Of a stretch of 64,000 bases of DNA, positions 8,853-17,226 are shown piece by piece. The position numbers were made by a program, and so were the translations under genes. The stretch comes from Salegentibacter mishustinae. GTDB taxonomy: Bacteria > Bacteroidota > Bacteroidia > Flavobacteriales > Flavobacteriaceae. The notes under the pieces were generated by a model, which was not told the origin of the DNA, did no database searches, and saw only the letters and a program-made list of their open reading frames with translations. The DNA lies in contig NZ_LLKN01000002.1 of NCBI RefSeq assembly GCF_002900095.1, positions 2,480,001-2,544,000 of the forward strand. Reading direction: 5' to 3'. Positions within the stretch are counted from its first letter, which is position 1. Each line of letters opens with the position of its first letter.

Positions 8853-10355
8853 ATGAATCAAAAAGTACTTGAAGAAAACAACTACGATCTTATTTGCGTG
8901 GGTGGCGGAATTATGAGTGCCACGCTCACATTAATGTTGAAATTAGTTGATCCAAAGCTTAAAATAATCATATTTGAAAAGCTAGGTGAGGTAGCTAAAG
9001 AAAGTTCTGGGGCGTGGAACAACGCCGGCACGGGCCATTCTGCCTTATGCGAACTTAATTACACGCCAGAAAAACCCGATGGTAGCATAGATATTAGCAA
9101 AGCCATTGAAATATTCAGCCAGTTTGAAACCAGTAAACAATTTTGGGCCTACCTGGTAGAACAAAATCTGGTAAAAGATCCTAAAAATTTTATCCATTCG
9201 GTACCACATCATAGCTGGGTGACGGGAAATGATAATATTGAATTTCTTAAAAAGCGTTTTAAAGCTTTAACTCAAACAGCAATGTTTGAAGAAATGAAGT
9301 TTTCTGAAAACTCGGAGAAACTAAAAGAATGGTTCCCATTAATTGTTGAAGGACGAGAGAATGAGAAAATGGCCGGCACAAGGATGGAAATTGGAACCGA
9401 GGTTAATTTTGAAGCGATCACGCAACAGTATATCAAGATTTTAGAAGAACAATTTAATGTACCGGTTTTAAGAAATACAGATGTTTTAGACGTAGACCCA
9501 GATGAAAACCTGGAGTGGACGGTAGAAGCTCAAAATTTAGATACTGGAGAAGTAACTTATTATGATGCAGAACACGTGTTTATTGGTGCCGGTGGTGGCG
9601 CTCTACCCTTACTTCAAAAGGTAGAGATCGAAGAAAAAGATGGTTATGGCGGCTTTCCGGTAGATGGACAGTGGTTAGTATGTAAAAACCGAGAGGTAAT
9701 TGAAAAACATTTAGGGAAAGTTTATAGTAAAGCGGGGCCAGACGCTCCACCAATGTCTACACCGCACTTAGACACACGATATATAAACGGAAAACAAGAG
9801 TTGCTTTTTGGACCATTTGCAGGATTTACCACTAAATTTTTAAAAGAAGGTTCTATCATGGATCTTCCCTTAAGTATCAATAAAGACAATATCCCCTCTA
9901 TGTGGGGAGTTTTTTGGCACAATCTACCACTTACCAAATACCTTATGAAACAGGTCACCATGGATCATTCAGACAGGATGGATGATCTTAGAAAATTTAT
10001 AAAAGATGCAAGGGCCGAAGATTGGGAGTTAAAAGTAGCCGGAAAAAGGGTGCAAATTATCAAGAAAGATGAAGAGCAAGGCGGCGTACTAGAATTCGGT
10101 ACCGATGTAGTACATAGCAAAGATGGTTCTATAACTGCTTTACTTGGTGCTTCTCCGGGAGCTTCAGTAGCAGTTTCTATTATGCTGGAAGTTATTAATA
10201 CTGCTTTTCCGGAAAAAGTAAAATCTAAAGAATGGCAACAGAAACTTTCAGAAATGATTCCTTTCTGGAATAAGAATATTGAGGGAAATGAAGCTGAATT
10301 CAAAAAAGTACAGGCCAATTCTTCCAAAAAACTGGAGCTCGATGTTCTGCATTAA
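8853..10355 (+). CDS. mqo: Malate:quinone oxidoreductase
   Basis: 500 residues from the ATG at 8853; a longer frame from 8814 would run through the promoter. The FAD-binding opening YDLICVGGGIMSATLTLML is typical, followed by ESSGAWNNAGTGHSALCELNYTP and the C-terminal GASPGASVAVSIML that marks Mqo. The enzyme is a membrane-associated flavoprotein that oxidises malate to oxaloacetate and passes electrons to quinone, replacing or backing up NAD-malate dehydrogenase in the TCA cycle. Length agrees with the family. It is followed by a bidirectional terminator shared with a convergent tRNA gene. Confidence 0.96.
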   Translation: MNQKVLEENNYDLICVGGGIMSATLTLMLKLVDPKLKIIIFEKLGEVAKESSGAWNNAGTGHSALCELNYTPEKPDGSIDISKAIEIFSQFETSKQFWAYLVEQNLVKDPKNFIHSVPHHSWVTGNDNIEFLKKRFKALTQTAMFEEMKFSENSEKLKEWFPLIVEGRENEKMAGTRMEIGTEVNFEAITQQYIKILEEQFNVPVLRNTDVLDVDPDENLEWTVEAQNLDTGEVTYYDAEHVFIGAGGGALPLLQKVEIEEKDGYGGFPVDGQWLVCKNREVIEKHLGKVYSKAGPDAPPMSTPHLDTRYINGKQELLFGPFAGFTTKFLKEGSIMDLPLSINKDNIPSMWGVFWHNLPLTKYLMKQVTMDHSDRMDDLRKFIKDARAEDWELKVAGKRVQIIKKDEEQGGVLEFGTDVVHSKDGSITALLGASPGASVAVSIMLEVINTAFPEKVKSKEWQQKLSEMIPFWNKNIEGNEAEFKKVQANSSKKLELDVLH

Positions 10356-10392
10356 CTTTCAATAGCAGCTTTAATACAGAAGTATACAAAAT

Positions 10393-10427
10393 AAAAAATC
10401 CCCTTCAATTCTGAAGGGGATTTTTTT
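10393..10427. terminator. Bidirectional terminator between mqo and tRNA-Thr
   Basis: AAAAAATCCCCTT and AAGGGGATTTTTT form a perfect stem with runs of A before and T after, so it works in both directions. It separates mqo (+) from the convergent tRNA-Thr gene (-). Confidence 0.88.
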
Positions 10428-10428
10428 G

Positions 10429-10502
10429 AGCCGATGGAGGGACTCGAACCCACGACCTGCTGATTACAAATCAGCTGCTCTAGCCAGCTGAGCTACATCG
10501 GC
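10429..10502 (-). tRNA. tRNA-Thr (anticodon UGU)
   Basis: A full cloverleaf on the minus strand: acceptor GCCGATG/CATCGGC, D-arm GCTCAGCTGGCTAGAGC, anticodon stem GCTGA/TCAGC with loop TTTGTAA (anticodon TGT), and T-arm GTGGG TTCGAGT CCCTC. The 3' CCA is not encoded. The sequence is identical to the tRNA at 32766-32839. Confidence 0.97.
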
Positions 10503-10511
10503 CAGTAATTT

Positions 10512-10775
10512 TTATAGCGCGTTGATCTTCGCTATAAGAGCTTCAGCTTTTGCTTCCAACTCTTTTTCTATTGCTTTAAAATGTTGTTTTTTATTCTCAA
10601 CATCTTTTTGGTTGATCTTAGTGATCAATTCGTCAAAATCTGCAATGGCTTCGTCTACAATCGCTTCAGTTTTAGATGCGTCTTCAGGGTTAGCCATTTG
10701 ATGTATGTATGCGGCATCAATAATGTCTCCCATTACATAATTCACATCTCTTTTTAATAATCTTTTACTTGCCAT
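10512..10775 (-). CDS. Small conserved helical protein of unknown function
   Basis: 87 residues, soluble, with no signal peptide. It opens MASKRLLKRDVNYVMGDIID and then is almost wholly alpha-helical and charged (KTEAIVDEAIADFDELI, KAIEKELEAKAEALIAKI), suggesting a helical bundle or coiled coil. I do not recognise a named family. It lies 63 bases downstream of the peroxiredoxin gene on the same strand and may be the last gene of the idi-queD-peroxiredoxin unit; the tRNA-Thr gene follows nine bases later on the same strand. Confidence 0.6.
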   Translation of the reverse strand: MASKRLLKRDVNYVMGDIIDAAYIHQMANPEDASKTEAIVDEAIADFDELITKINQKDVENKKQHFKAIEKELEAKAEALIAKINAL

Positions 10776-10838
10776 ATCACTTAAATTTCGGCTGCGAATT
10801 TAGTATATTTTTCAATACAAATAACCTTAGCCCTAAAA

Positions 10839-11297
10839 TTATTTTTCCTGAATTTTCTTTAAGGAATTAAGTGCTTCGGGAATGTGCTGGGAAGCCCCCA
10901 TGCTATTGAATCTATGTATTAACCTTTTATCTTTATCAAATACAAAAGTTTCTCGTCCTGGTAATAGCCCCATTAAACCTGCTTTTACACCAAAAGCTTT
11001 TCGGGCTCGTTTTTCTTTGTCAGAAAGTAGCACGTATGGTAGCTTATGTTTAGAAGCGAACTTTTTATGCGAGTTTTCATTATCGGTACTTATTCCAATA
11101 ACCTCAGCTCCCAAATCCTGAAATTCTTCATAATGATCACGAAAACTACAAGCTTCTTTAGTGCAGCCCGGTGTAAAATCTTTTGGATAGAAAAATATAA
11201 CCAGAGCCTTGTCTTCCAGCCTCGAAAAATGAAAGTTCTCCCCTTCCTGGTCTTTTAAGGTTAATCTCGGTAATTTATCGCCAATTTTAAGTGCCAT
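10839..11297 (-). CDS. bcp: Thioredoxin-dependent peroxiredoxin, Bcp/PrxQ type
   Basis: 152 residues. The peroxidatic Cys45 in DFTPGCTKEAC and resolving Cys50 five residues later are the atypical 2-Cys arrangement of PrxQ/Bcp. The conserved Pro-x-x-x-Thr-x-x-Cys and FYPKDFTPG motifs are present. It reduces hydrogen peroxide and organic hydroperoxides in the cytoplasm. Its ATG directly abuts the queD stop, so it is cotranscribed with idi and queD. Confidence 0.93.
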   Translation of the reverse strand: MALKIGDKLPRLTLKDQEGENFHFSRLEDKALVIFFYPKDFTPGCTKEACSFRDHYEEFQDLGAEVIGISTDNENSHKKFASKHKLPYVLLSDKEKRARKAFGVKAGLMGLLPGRETFVFDKDKRLIHRFNSMGASQHIPEALNSLKKIQEK

Positions 11298-11708
11298 CTA
11301 TTCTCCTTTATAGGTTACATAATTTCTTGGAGTCTCATAGAGGGTAATCTCCAAATCCAATTCGGGTTTTAACTTTGCCCTGATTTTATTCCAAATCACC
11401 ACCGTAATATTTTCAGCAGTTGGATTAAGTTCATCAAAAGGAGCCACCTCTTCGTTTAAGTTCTTATGATCAAAAGGCACTTCCACTTCTTCGTAAATTA
11501 GGTCCTTGAGTCTTTTTAGATCCATCACAAAACCCGTTTCAGGGTCTATTTCACCGGTCACTTTTACTATTAAATCGTAATTATGCCCGTGGTAATGCGG
11601 ATTGCTGCATTTCCCAAAAACCTTCAGGTTTTTTTCATCGCTCCAATCTTTACGGTAGAGCCTGTGCGCCGCATTAAAATGAGCTTTTCTGTGTACACTT
11701 AACCTCAT
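11298..11708 (-). CDS. queD: 6-carboxytetrahydropterin synthase / PTPS family (QueD)
   Basis: 136 residues. Zinc ligands are His15, His40 and His42 and the catalytic cysteine is Cys34 (GKCSNPHYHGHNY). The six-residue distance from Cys to the HGH pair is the spacing of 6-pyruvoyltetrahydropterin synthases; in bacteria such proteins generally act in preQ0/queuosine synthesis. The gene overlaps idi by four bases (ATGA) and abuts the peroxiredoxin gene. No other queuosine gene is visible nearby, so the QueD rather than PTPS assignment rests on taxonomy. Confidence 0.85.
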   Translation of the reverse strand: MRLSVHRKAHFNAAHRLYRKDWSDEKNLKVFGKCSNPHYHGHNYDLIVKVTGEIDPETGFVMDLKRLKDLIYEEVEVPFDHKNLNEEVAPFDELNPTAENITVVIWNKIRAKLKPELDLEITLYETPRNYVTYKGE

Positions 11709-12223
11709 TTTTGAATGCTTGTATAGTATTTATCGAAAATAATCTTGAACCATTCGGTATAAACTCCGGGATTCACTTCCATATCAGATTTAATTTCACC
11801 GAGGCTCATCCATTTCCAGTTAGCCACTTCATCGGGATTAGGGTCTGGATCATCTTCGTAGTTTCCAATAAGAATATAATCGAACTCATGTTCTGTAAGC
11901 CCGTTATCAAAAGGAGCTTTATAAATAAAATTCATCACTTCCTTTAGTTCGGTACTAAAGCCCATTTCTTCCTGAAGTCTTCTTTTTCCGGCAGTAATAT
12001 TGCTTTCTCCTTCCCTTTGGTGACTACAGCAAGTGTTGGTCCATAAACCAGGAGAATGATATTTGGAATGTGCACGCTGCTGGATCATCAATTCGTCTTT
12101 TTCATTAAAAACAAAGACTGAAAATGCCAGGTGCAACAAAGCTTTTTCGTGAGCTTCTATCTTTTCCATCAAGCCAATCTGCTCGCCTTTCTCGTTAACT
12201 AATACTACGTTATCTGTTCCCAT
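11705..12223 (-). CDS. idi: Isopentenyl-diphosphate delta-isomerase, type I
   Basis: 172 residues, a Nudix-fold protein. NTCCSHQREGE carries the active-site cysteine and metal-binding histidine, and AGKRRLQEEMGFS is the modified Nudix helix with glutamates. The enzyme interconverts IPP and DMAPP for isoprenoid synthesis (quinones, undecaprenol, carotenoids). It is the first gene of an operon with queD and a peroxiredoxin, with a good TTG-N21-TACATTTG promoter just upstream. Confidence 0.95.
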   Translation of the reverse strand: MGTDNVVLVNEKGEQIGLMEKIEAHEKALLHLAFSVFVFNEKDELMIQQRAHSKYHSPGLWTNTCCSHQREGESNITAGKRRLQEEMGFSTELKEVMNFIYKAPFDNGLTEHEFDYILIGNYEDDPDPNPDEVANWKWMSLGEIKSDMEVNPGVYTEWFKIIFDKYYTSIQK

Positions 12224-12239
12224 TTTTTTCTTTGAATGC

Positions 12240-12271
12240 CAAATGTACGAAATGAAGCGCGGCTTTTACAA
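12240..12271 (-). promoter_or_regulatory. Promoter of the idi-queD-bcp operon
   Basis: On the minus strand: TTG at 12271-12269, a 21-base spacer and TACATTTG at 12247-12240. This is a full match to the Bacteroidota consensus and ends 16 bases before the idi ATG. Confidence 0.75.
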
Positions 12272-12325
12272 GTCCACATTTCCTAAAATTATGTTGCAAT
12301 TATTATTCCCAATAAGGCTTTAAAA

Positions 12326-13927
12326 CTAATTTAAACCCTTCTCCGAATATAAATCACAATCTATACTGAGGATAAATTCTGAACGTCGGTTTTTTCTCTG
12401 CTCTTCTTCGGGACAGTTATTATTATTTCCGCAATAATTAACCAATTCAGTTTCCCCATAACCTCTTCCTGTAATTCGTGAACCAGAAATCCCTTTTTCA
12501 ATTAAATATTGAATTGTAGCTTCAACTCTTCTTTGAGAAAGCTGCATATTATATTCATCATTAGCCCTGCTATCGGTATGTGATCTTATGTCCAGCAAGA
12601 GAGCGGGATGAGTGTTCATGAATTTTACTATACTGTCTAAAGCAGGTTTATCTTTAGTTCTTATTTCAGCCTTATCCAGGTCAAAATGAATGGGATCTAA
12701 GCTCAAGGCTCCCGTAAGATCGTCGCCAACTTTAGCATCAACTACCGGCAAGCCTTTCCTATTCCCAAATTCCAATGAATTTTTTCTTCGTTTTACTTCT
12801 GCGGCATAAAAACTCCAGTTAAAAAAAGCGCGCATCGCTGCAACATGATGAGGATCTCTTCCATAAATACTATGTCCCGCCTGGTACATTACCAATCCAT
12901 TTTCTGTATTCCCATAAGCGTGGCCGTAGGCAGTAATCACTGCAGTATCTTCGGCAATTTCAGGAATATCGGGCGCATTAGAATCTATTACAATTTTCTT
13001 TGTTTCCTTTCGCCACCTGTTTATTTTCTTCGGAAGAAAAATTCTTTCCGAGCCGTTTAGATGAGCCTCATCCGGGCTTCCAATATATTGCGCTACCGGA
13101 TCTGCCGGCAATAAATTTTGATAAGGCGGTGTGCCGTGTCTATGTTTTTTATAGGGAATTAAACCTGCACTTTGAGCTCCCGGAAACCCGGAACTTAAAA
13201 AATTTAACTGAATAAATTCTGTGCTATCACTATTTTCCAGTTTAATATTTCCGGTAAGATTTTCTAATTTACTTACTGCGTGGCAACCCGCCCAAATGGC
13301 TCCTTTATATTTCTTATTCCATTTATATAGATTCTTATGAGAATTAAAGCCGGGATCGGCGTGGGGCATTACAAAAATATCATCGCAAATTCCAAGATCT
13401 TCAGGGCTTTTCCAATTTTTCCTATTGCTTCCACCGTAAGCATCTACAGGGATTGCTGCAGCTTTAAAAAAAGGCACAGCAATATGCCCATTTTCCCTAT
13501 CCAGTGTCCATCTGGGCGTTACGGATAAGCTTGTAAAAACCGGAACTTTAACCGATTCCTCCAAATACATTCCCGCAACTCCTTTTTCTTCCCACGCGCT
13601 AATTAATTCCCTAATATCATCAGTTAAATAGGAAACGGGGATAATAAATGCCCCACCCCTAAAGGTTGTGTCGCGATAGGTAAAATCGGCAGCATCTTTT
13701 GTTTTCTTTGGGTTAATGCACCATTTAATTTCAATCTCTTCATTCTTCAACAAACTATAGATCAATCCATAAGGCTGTATAGAGTTTTCTACAGTTTGTG
13801 GATTTGAACCCATATTTATCACATAAGCTCCCTTTGCTATTTGTTGTTCGCCAGGTTGTGCGTAAAAAATTAGACCCTTCAATAAAACAGCCCCAACAAC
13901 CATTATTATTCTAAAAAATTGCCCCAT
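12326..13927 (-). CDS. OmpA-family outer-membrane protein with a large glutaminase-like N-terminal domain
   Basis: 533 residues. After a signal peptide (about 1-24) a domain of roughly 350 residues begins KGAYVINMGSNPQTVENS and contains GGAFIIPVSY, DIFVMPHADPGF, a nucleophile-elbow-like WAGCHAVS with Cys215-His216, and late VMYQAGHSIYG. The AxCHx elbow plus a later Gly-His suggests a class I amidotransferase/DJ-1/ThuA-like fold (inference). Residues about 410-525 are a standard OmpA domain (HFDLDKAEI, HTDSRANDEYN, LSQRR, GYGE) that binds peptidoglycan. I recall similar N-terminal blocks in large flavobacterial surface proteins. The gene stands alone, divergent from prfC. Confidence 0.75.
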   Translation of the reverse strand: MGQFFRIIMVVGAVLLKGLIFYAQPGEQQIAKGAYVINMGSNPQTVENSIQPYGLIYSLLKNEEIEIKWCINPKKTKDAADFTYRDTTFRGGAFIIPVSYLTDDIRELISAWEEKGVAGMYLEESVKVPVFTSLSVTPRWTLDRENGHIAVPFFKAAAIPVDAYGGSNRKNWKSPEDLGICDDIFVMPHADPGFNSHKNLYKWNKKYKGAIWAGCHAVSKLENLTGNIKLENSDSTEFIQLNFLSSGFPGAQSAGLIPYKKHRHGTPPYQNLLPADPVAQYIGSPDEAHLNGSERIFLPKKINRWRKETKKIVIDSNAPDIPEIAEDTAVITAYGHAYGNTENGLVMYQAGHSIYGRDPHHVAAMRAFFNWSFYAAEVKRRKNSLEFGNRKGLPVVDAKVGDDLTGALSLDPIHFDLDKAEIRTKDKPALDSIVKFMNTHPALLLDIRSHTDSRANDEYNMQLSQRRVEATIQYLIEKGISGSRITGRGYGETELVNYCGNNNNCPEEEQRKNRRSEFILSIDCDLYSEKGLN

Positions 13928-14046
13928 AATGTAAAATTACTGAATGTTTTCAAAGCCTAAAGTTTTTGACAGATTTTTGAGAAAAGCTTCAGGTATGTTA
14001 TCATCAGGAGCTTTTAAATAATCCTTAATTTTCCTTAAAATAATAG

Positions 14047-14054
14047 TACTTTTG
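14047..14054 (+). promoter_or_regulatory. Candidate -7 element of prfC
   Basis: TACTTTTG matches TAnnTTTG exactly and predicts a leader of about 100 bases before the ATG at 14160. The leader holds a small hairpin candidate (GGGGTTAACTCCGGG, near 14071). No -33 TTG is in place. Confidence 0.45.
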
Positions 14055-14159
14055 CAGCTCTAAATTATCTGGGGTTAACTCCGGGAATTAGCGTTTTACC
14101 AAAGAGGTTTTCTTAGCTTTACTATACAACAGGCAGGAAACCCATTAATATTTTTATAG

Positions 14160-15749
14160 ATGAAGAGTTTTCAAAAAGAACTAAAGCGAAGAAGAACTTT
14201 TGGGATCATTTCCCACCCCGATGCGGGTAAAACCACACTTACTGAAAAGTTACTGCTTTTTGGTGGTGCTATTCAGGAAGCCGGGGCTGTAAAATCTAAT
14301 AAGATCAAAAAAGGCGCGACCAGTGACTTTATGGAAATTGAACGTCAAAGAGGAATCTCGGTAGCGACTTCGGTTTTAGCTTTTGAATATAGAGATATAA
14401 AGATTAATATACTGGATACTCCGGGTCACAAGGATTTTGCTGAAGACACTTTTAGAACCTTAACTGCGGTAGATAGTGTGATCGTGGTGATAGATGTTGC
14501 CAAAGGTGTCGAGGAACAAACTGAAAAACTGGTAGAGGTTTGTAGGATGCGAAACATCCCGATGATCGTTTTCATTAATAAAATGGACCGGGAAGGGAAA
14601 GATGCCTTTGAATTACTTGATGAGATTGAACAAAAATTAAACCTTACCGTAACTCCTTTAAGTTACCCAATTGGAATGGGTTACGACTTTAAAGGAATCT
14701 ATAATATTTGGGAAAAGAATGTAAACCTATTTACCGGCGATCCTAAAAAAGATATTGAAGATACTATTAAAATTTCTGATTTAACTTCTAATGAATTAGA
14801 TGAATTAATTGGTAGTACTGCCGCAGATAATTTAAGAGAAGAACTGGAACTCGCCCAGGGTGTTTATCCTGAATTTGACAAAGAAGCTTACCTGGAAGGC
14901 CGATTACAACCGGTGTTTTTTGGTTCGGCTTTAAATAACTTTGGAGTTCGGGAATTATTAGATTGCTTTATTAATATCGCTCCCACTCCAAGACCTAAAG
15001 AAAGTGAAGAACGTGTAGTTAAACCAGACGAAGATAAATTTACCGGCTTTGTGTTTAAGATCCACGCGAATATGGATCCTAAGCATCGTGATAGGCTTGC
15101 TTTTATAAAGATTGTTTCCGGAAAATTTGAGCGAAATAAAGCTTACTTGCACGTGAGGCATAATAAAAATCTTAAGTTTTCCAGCCCAAATGCCTTTTTT
15201 GCTGAAAAGAAAGAAATTGTAGATGTTTCATATCCCGGTGATATTGTTGGTTTACACGATACCGGCAATTTCAAAATTGGCGATACGCTTACCGAAGGTG
15301 AAAATTTAAATTACCGCGGAATTCCAAGTTTCTCTCCAGAGCATTTTAGATATATCAACAACGCCGATCCTATGAAATCAAAGCAGCTTGCCAAAGGAGT
15401 TGACCAGTTGATGGATGAAGGTGTAGCCCAACTTTTTACCCTGGAATTAAACGGAAGAAAAATTATAGGAACCGTGGGAGCACTTCAGTTTGAAGTTATT
15501 CAATACAGGTTAGAACACGAATACGGTGCTAAATGTACCTACGAAAACCTAAACGTTTACAAAGCCACCTGGGTAGAAGCCGAAGATGAAAAAAGTGAGG
15601 AATTTAAAGACTTTAAAAGGCTAAAATCCAAGTTCCTTGCGAAAGACAAAAAGGGACAATTGGTGTTTTTAGCAGATTCTCAATTCTCTTTACAAATGAC
15701 CAGGGATAAATATCCGAATATTAAATTTCATTTTACTTCAGAATTTTAA
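14160..15749 (+). CDS. prfC: Peptide chain release factor 3
   Basis: 529 residues, the usual RF3 size. GTPase motifs are G1 [13 protein letters not shown] near residue 20, DTPGHKDF (G3) and NKMDRE (G4). The remaining beta-barrel and C-terminal domains carry RF3-type motifs ([28 protein letters not shown]). It recycles RF1/RF2 from terminating ribosomes. It lies 103 bases before an AGCS symporter gene on the same strand and 232 bases from the divergent OmpA-type gene. Confidence 0.97.
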   Translation: MKSFQKELKRRRTFGIISHPDAGKTTLTEKLLLFGGAIQEAGAVKSNKIKKGATSDFMEIERQRGISVATSVLAFEYRDIKINILDTPGHKDFAEDTFRTLTAVDSVIVVIDVAKGVEEQTEKLVEVCRMRNIPMIVFINKMDREGKDAFELLDEIEQKLNLTVTPLSYPIGMGYDFKGIYNIWEKNVNLFTGDPKKDIEDTIKISDLTSNELDELIGSTAADNLREELELAQGVYPEFDKEAYLEGRLQPVFFGSALNNFGVRELLDCFINIAPTPRPKESEERVVKPDEDKFTGFVFKIHANMDPKHRDRLAFIKIVSGKFERNKAYLHVRHNKNLKFSSPNAFFAEKKEIVDVSYPGDIVGLHDTGNFKIGDTLTEGENLNYRGIPSFSPEHFRYINNADPMKSKQLAKGVDQLMDEGVAQLFTLELNGRKIIGTVGALQFEVIQYRLEHEYGAKCTYENLNVYKATWVEAEDEKSEEFKDFKRLKSKFLAKDKKGQLVFLADSQFSLQMTRDKYPNIKFHFTSEF

Positions 15750-15852
15750 GCTTCTGATTCTAAACTATTAAGGAATAAGAAAAAAGAAACCTACTAACAC
15801 GCTGTATTAAATAGGAGTTAATTTCATATATTTTCAGCGTAATTGAGGTTTT

Positions 15853-17223
15853 ATGAATGCAATAGATGAACTCGTTTCCCAGTTCGCTTCGGCGGTTTGG
15901 GGACTTCCTTTGGTAATTTTATTAATTGGCGGCGGATTTTACCTGCTTATTTTATCTAATTTCCTTCCATTTAGGTACCTGGGACATTCATTAGATCTTC
16001 TGCGCGGGAAATATAATAATCCCAATGATCCCGGGGAAATCAATCATTTTCAATCGCTTTCTACTGCCCTCTCCTCTACTGTAGGAATGGGAAATATTGC
16101 CGGCGTAGCCGTGGCTATAGCTTTGGGTGGTCCGGGAGCTATTTTCTGGCTTTGGGTTAGCGCTGTGGTTGGTATGGCTACGAAGTTCTTTACCAATACC
16201 CTGGCAGTAATGTACAGAGGCAGGGATACACAAGGAAATATTCAGGGTGGAGTAATGTACTTTATTGAAGAAGGTCTAGGAAAGAAATGGAAGTTTCTGG
16301 CCATCTTTTTCAGTGTGGCAGGCCTTATTGGTGCTTTACCCGTTTTCAATGTAAATCAACTTACGCAAGCTATAAATTACATTCTTTTAGAACCAAATGA
16401 TATTCCTACCGGTTTTGGCACGAATCTAATTATCGGTATTATTTTGGTGATTCTTACGTCAGTGGTGATTCTTGGTGGATTGCAAAGAATAAGCAAGACC
16501 GTTTCTAAACTGGTGCCGGCAATGGTGGCGCTTTATTTTATTTCGGTAATTATTATTTTAATTGTAAACTTTGACGTTGTTCCTTATTATTTCTCCTCAA
16601 TTTTTACTGATGCTTTTGCGGCAGAAAATTATAAAGGCGAACCAATGCTTGGCGGCGTGCTGGGTGGTTTAATTATTTTAGGAGTAAGAAGAGGTGCTTT
16701 TTCTAACGAAGCCGGGATAGGAACCGCTACAATGGCTCATGGAGCCAGTAAAACTTCAGAGCCGGTCAGAGAAGGTCTGGTAGCAATGTTAGGGCCGGCG
16801 ATAGACACTTTAATAGTGTGTACACTTACCGCACTCGCTATTTTAGTGACCGGAATTTGGCAAACTACAGATGTAAATGGGGTAAGCCTTACTGCAGCTG
16901 CTTTTGAAGATTCAATTCCGTATGTTGGAGATTATCTTTTATTGCTCTGCATCTCCGCTTTTAGTATTTCGTCCTTATTTTCTTTTTCTTACTACGGAAC
17001 AAAATGTCTCTCTTATTTGGCCGGTGCAGAAAACAAACATTATTACAATTATTTCTATATTATAAGTATTCTTTTGGGAGCCACAACTTCTTTGAGTATG
17101 ATGATTAATCTTATTGATGGATTCTTTGCCCTTATGGCAATTCCAACCATGATTTCCACCTTAATTCTGGCTCCAAGAGTGATGAAAGCTGCAAGAATTT
17201 ATTTTAAGAAACTTAAAGAATAA
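15853..17223 (+). CDS. Sodium:alanine/glycine symporter (AGCS family), standard form
   Basis: 456 residues of LeuT-fold type. It shows the AGCS opening with VWGLPLVILLIGGGFYL, then the signature GNIAGVAVAIALGGPGAIFW near residue 80, GGVMYFIEEGLG, and the late RRGAFSNEAGIGTATMAHGA motif. It imports small neutral amino acids with sodium. Unlike the two AGCS paralogues at 36.7 and 42.6 kb it has no signal peptide or periplasmic domains, so it serves as an internal reference for their extra parts. Its stop lies three bases from the convergent Ppx/GppA gene. Confidence 0.93.
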   Translation: MNAIDELVSQFASAVWGLPLVILLIGGGFYLLILSNFLPFRYLGHSLDLLRGKYNNPNDPGEINHFQSLSTALSSTVGMGNIAGVAVAIALGGPGAIFWLWVSAVVGMATKFFTNTLAVMYRGRDTQGNIQGGVMYFIEEGLGKKWKFLAIFFSVAGLIGALPVFNVNQLTQAINYILLEPNDIPTGFGTNLIIGIILVILTSVVILGGLQRISKTVSKLVPAMVALYFISVIIILIVNFDVVPYYFSSIFTDAFAAENYKGEPMLGGVLGGLIILGVRRGAFSNEAGIGTATMAHGASKTSEPVREGLVAMLGPAIDTLIVCTLTALAILVTGIWQTTDVNGVSLTAAAFEDSIPYVGDYLLLLCISAFSISSLFSFSYYGTKCLSYLAGAENKHYYNYFYIISILLGATTSLSMMINLIDGFFALMAIPTMISTLILAPRVMKAARIYFKKLKE

Positions 17224-17226
17224 TTT

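Noticed and set aside
10429-10502. Integration site (att) at the extra tRNA-Thr gene
   Set aside because: No direct repeat of the tRNA 3' end, no integrase and no foreign genes are adjacent.
14047-14159. Possible riboswitch in the prfC leader
   Set aside because: Only one small hairpin is visible and no known riboswitch core was recognised.
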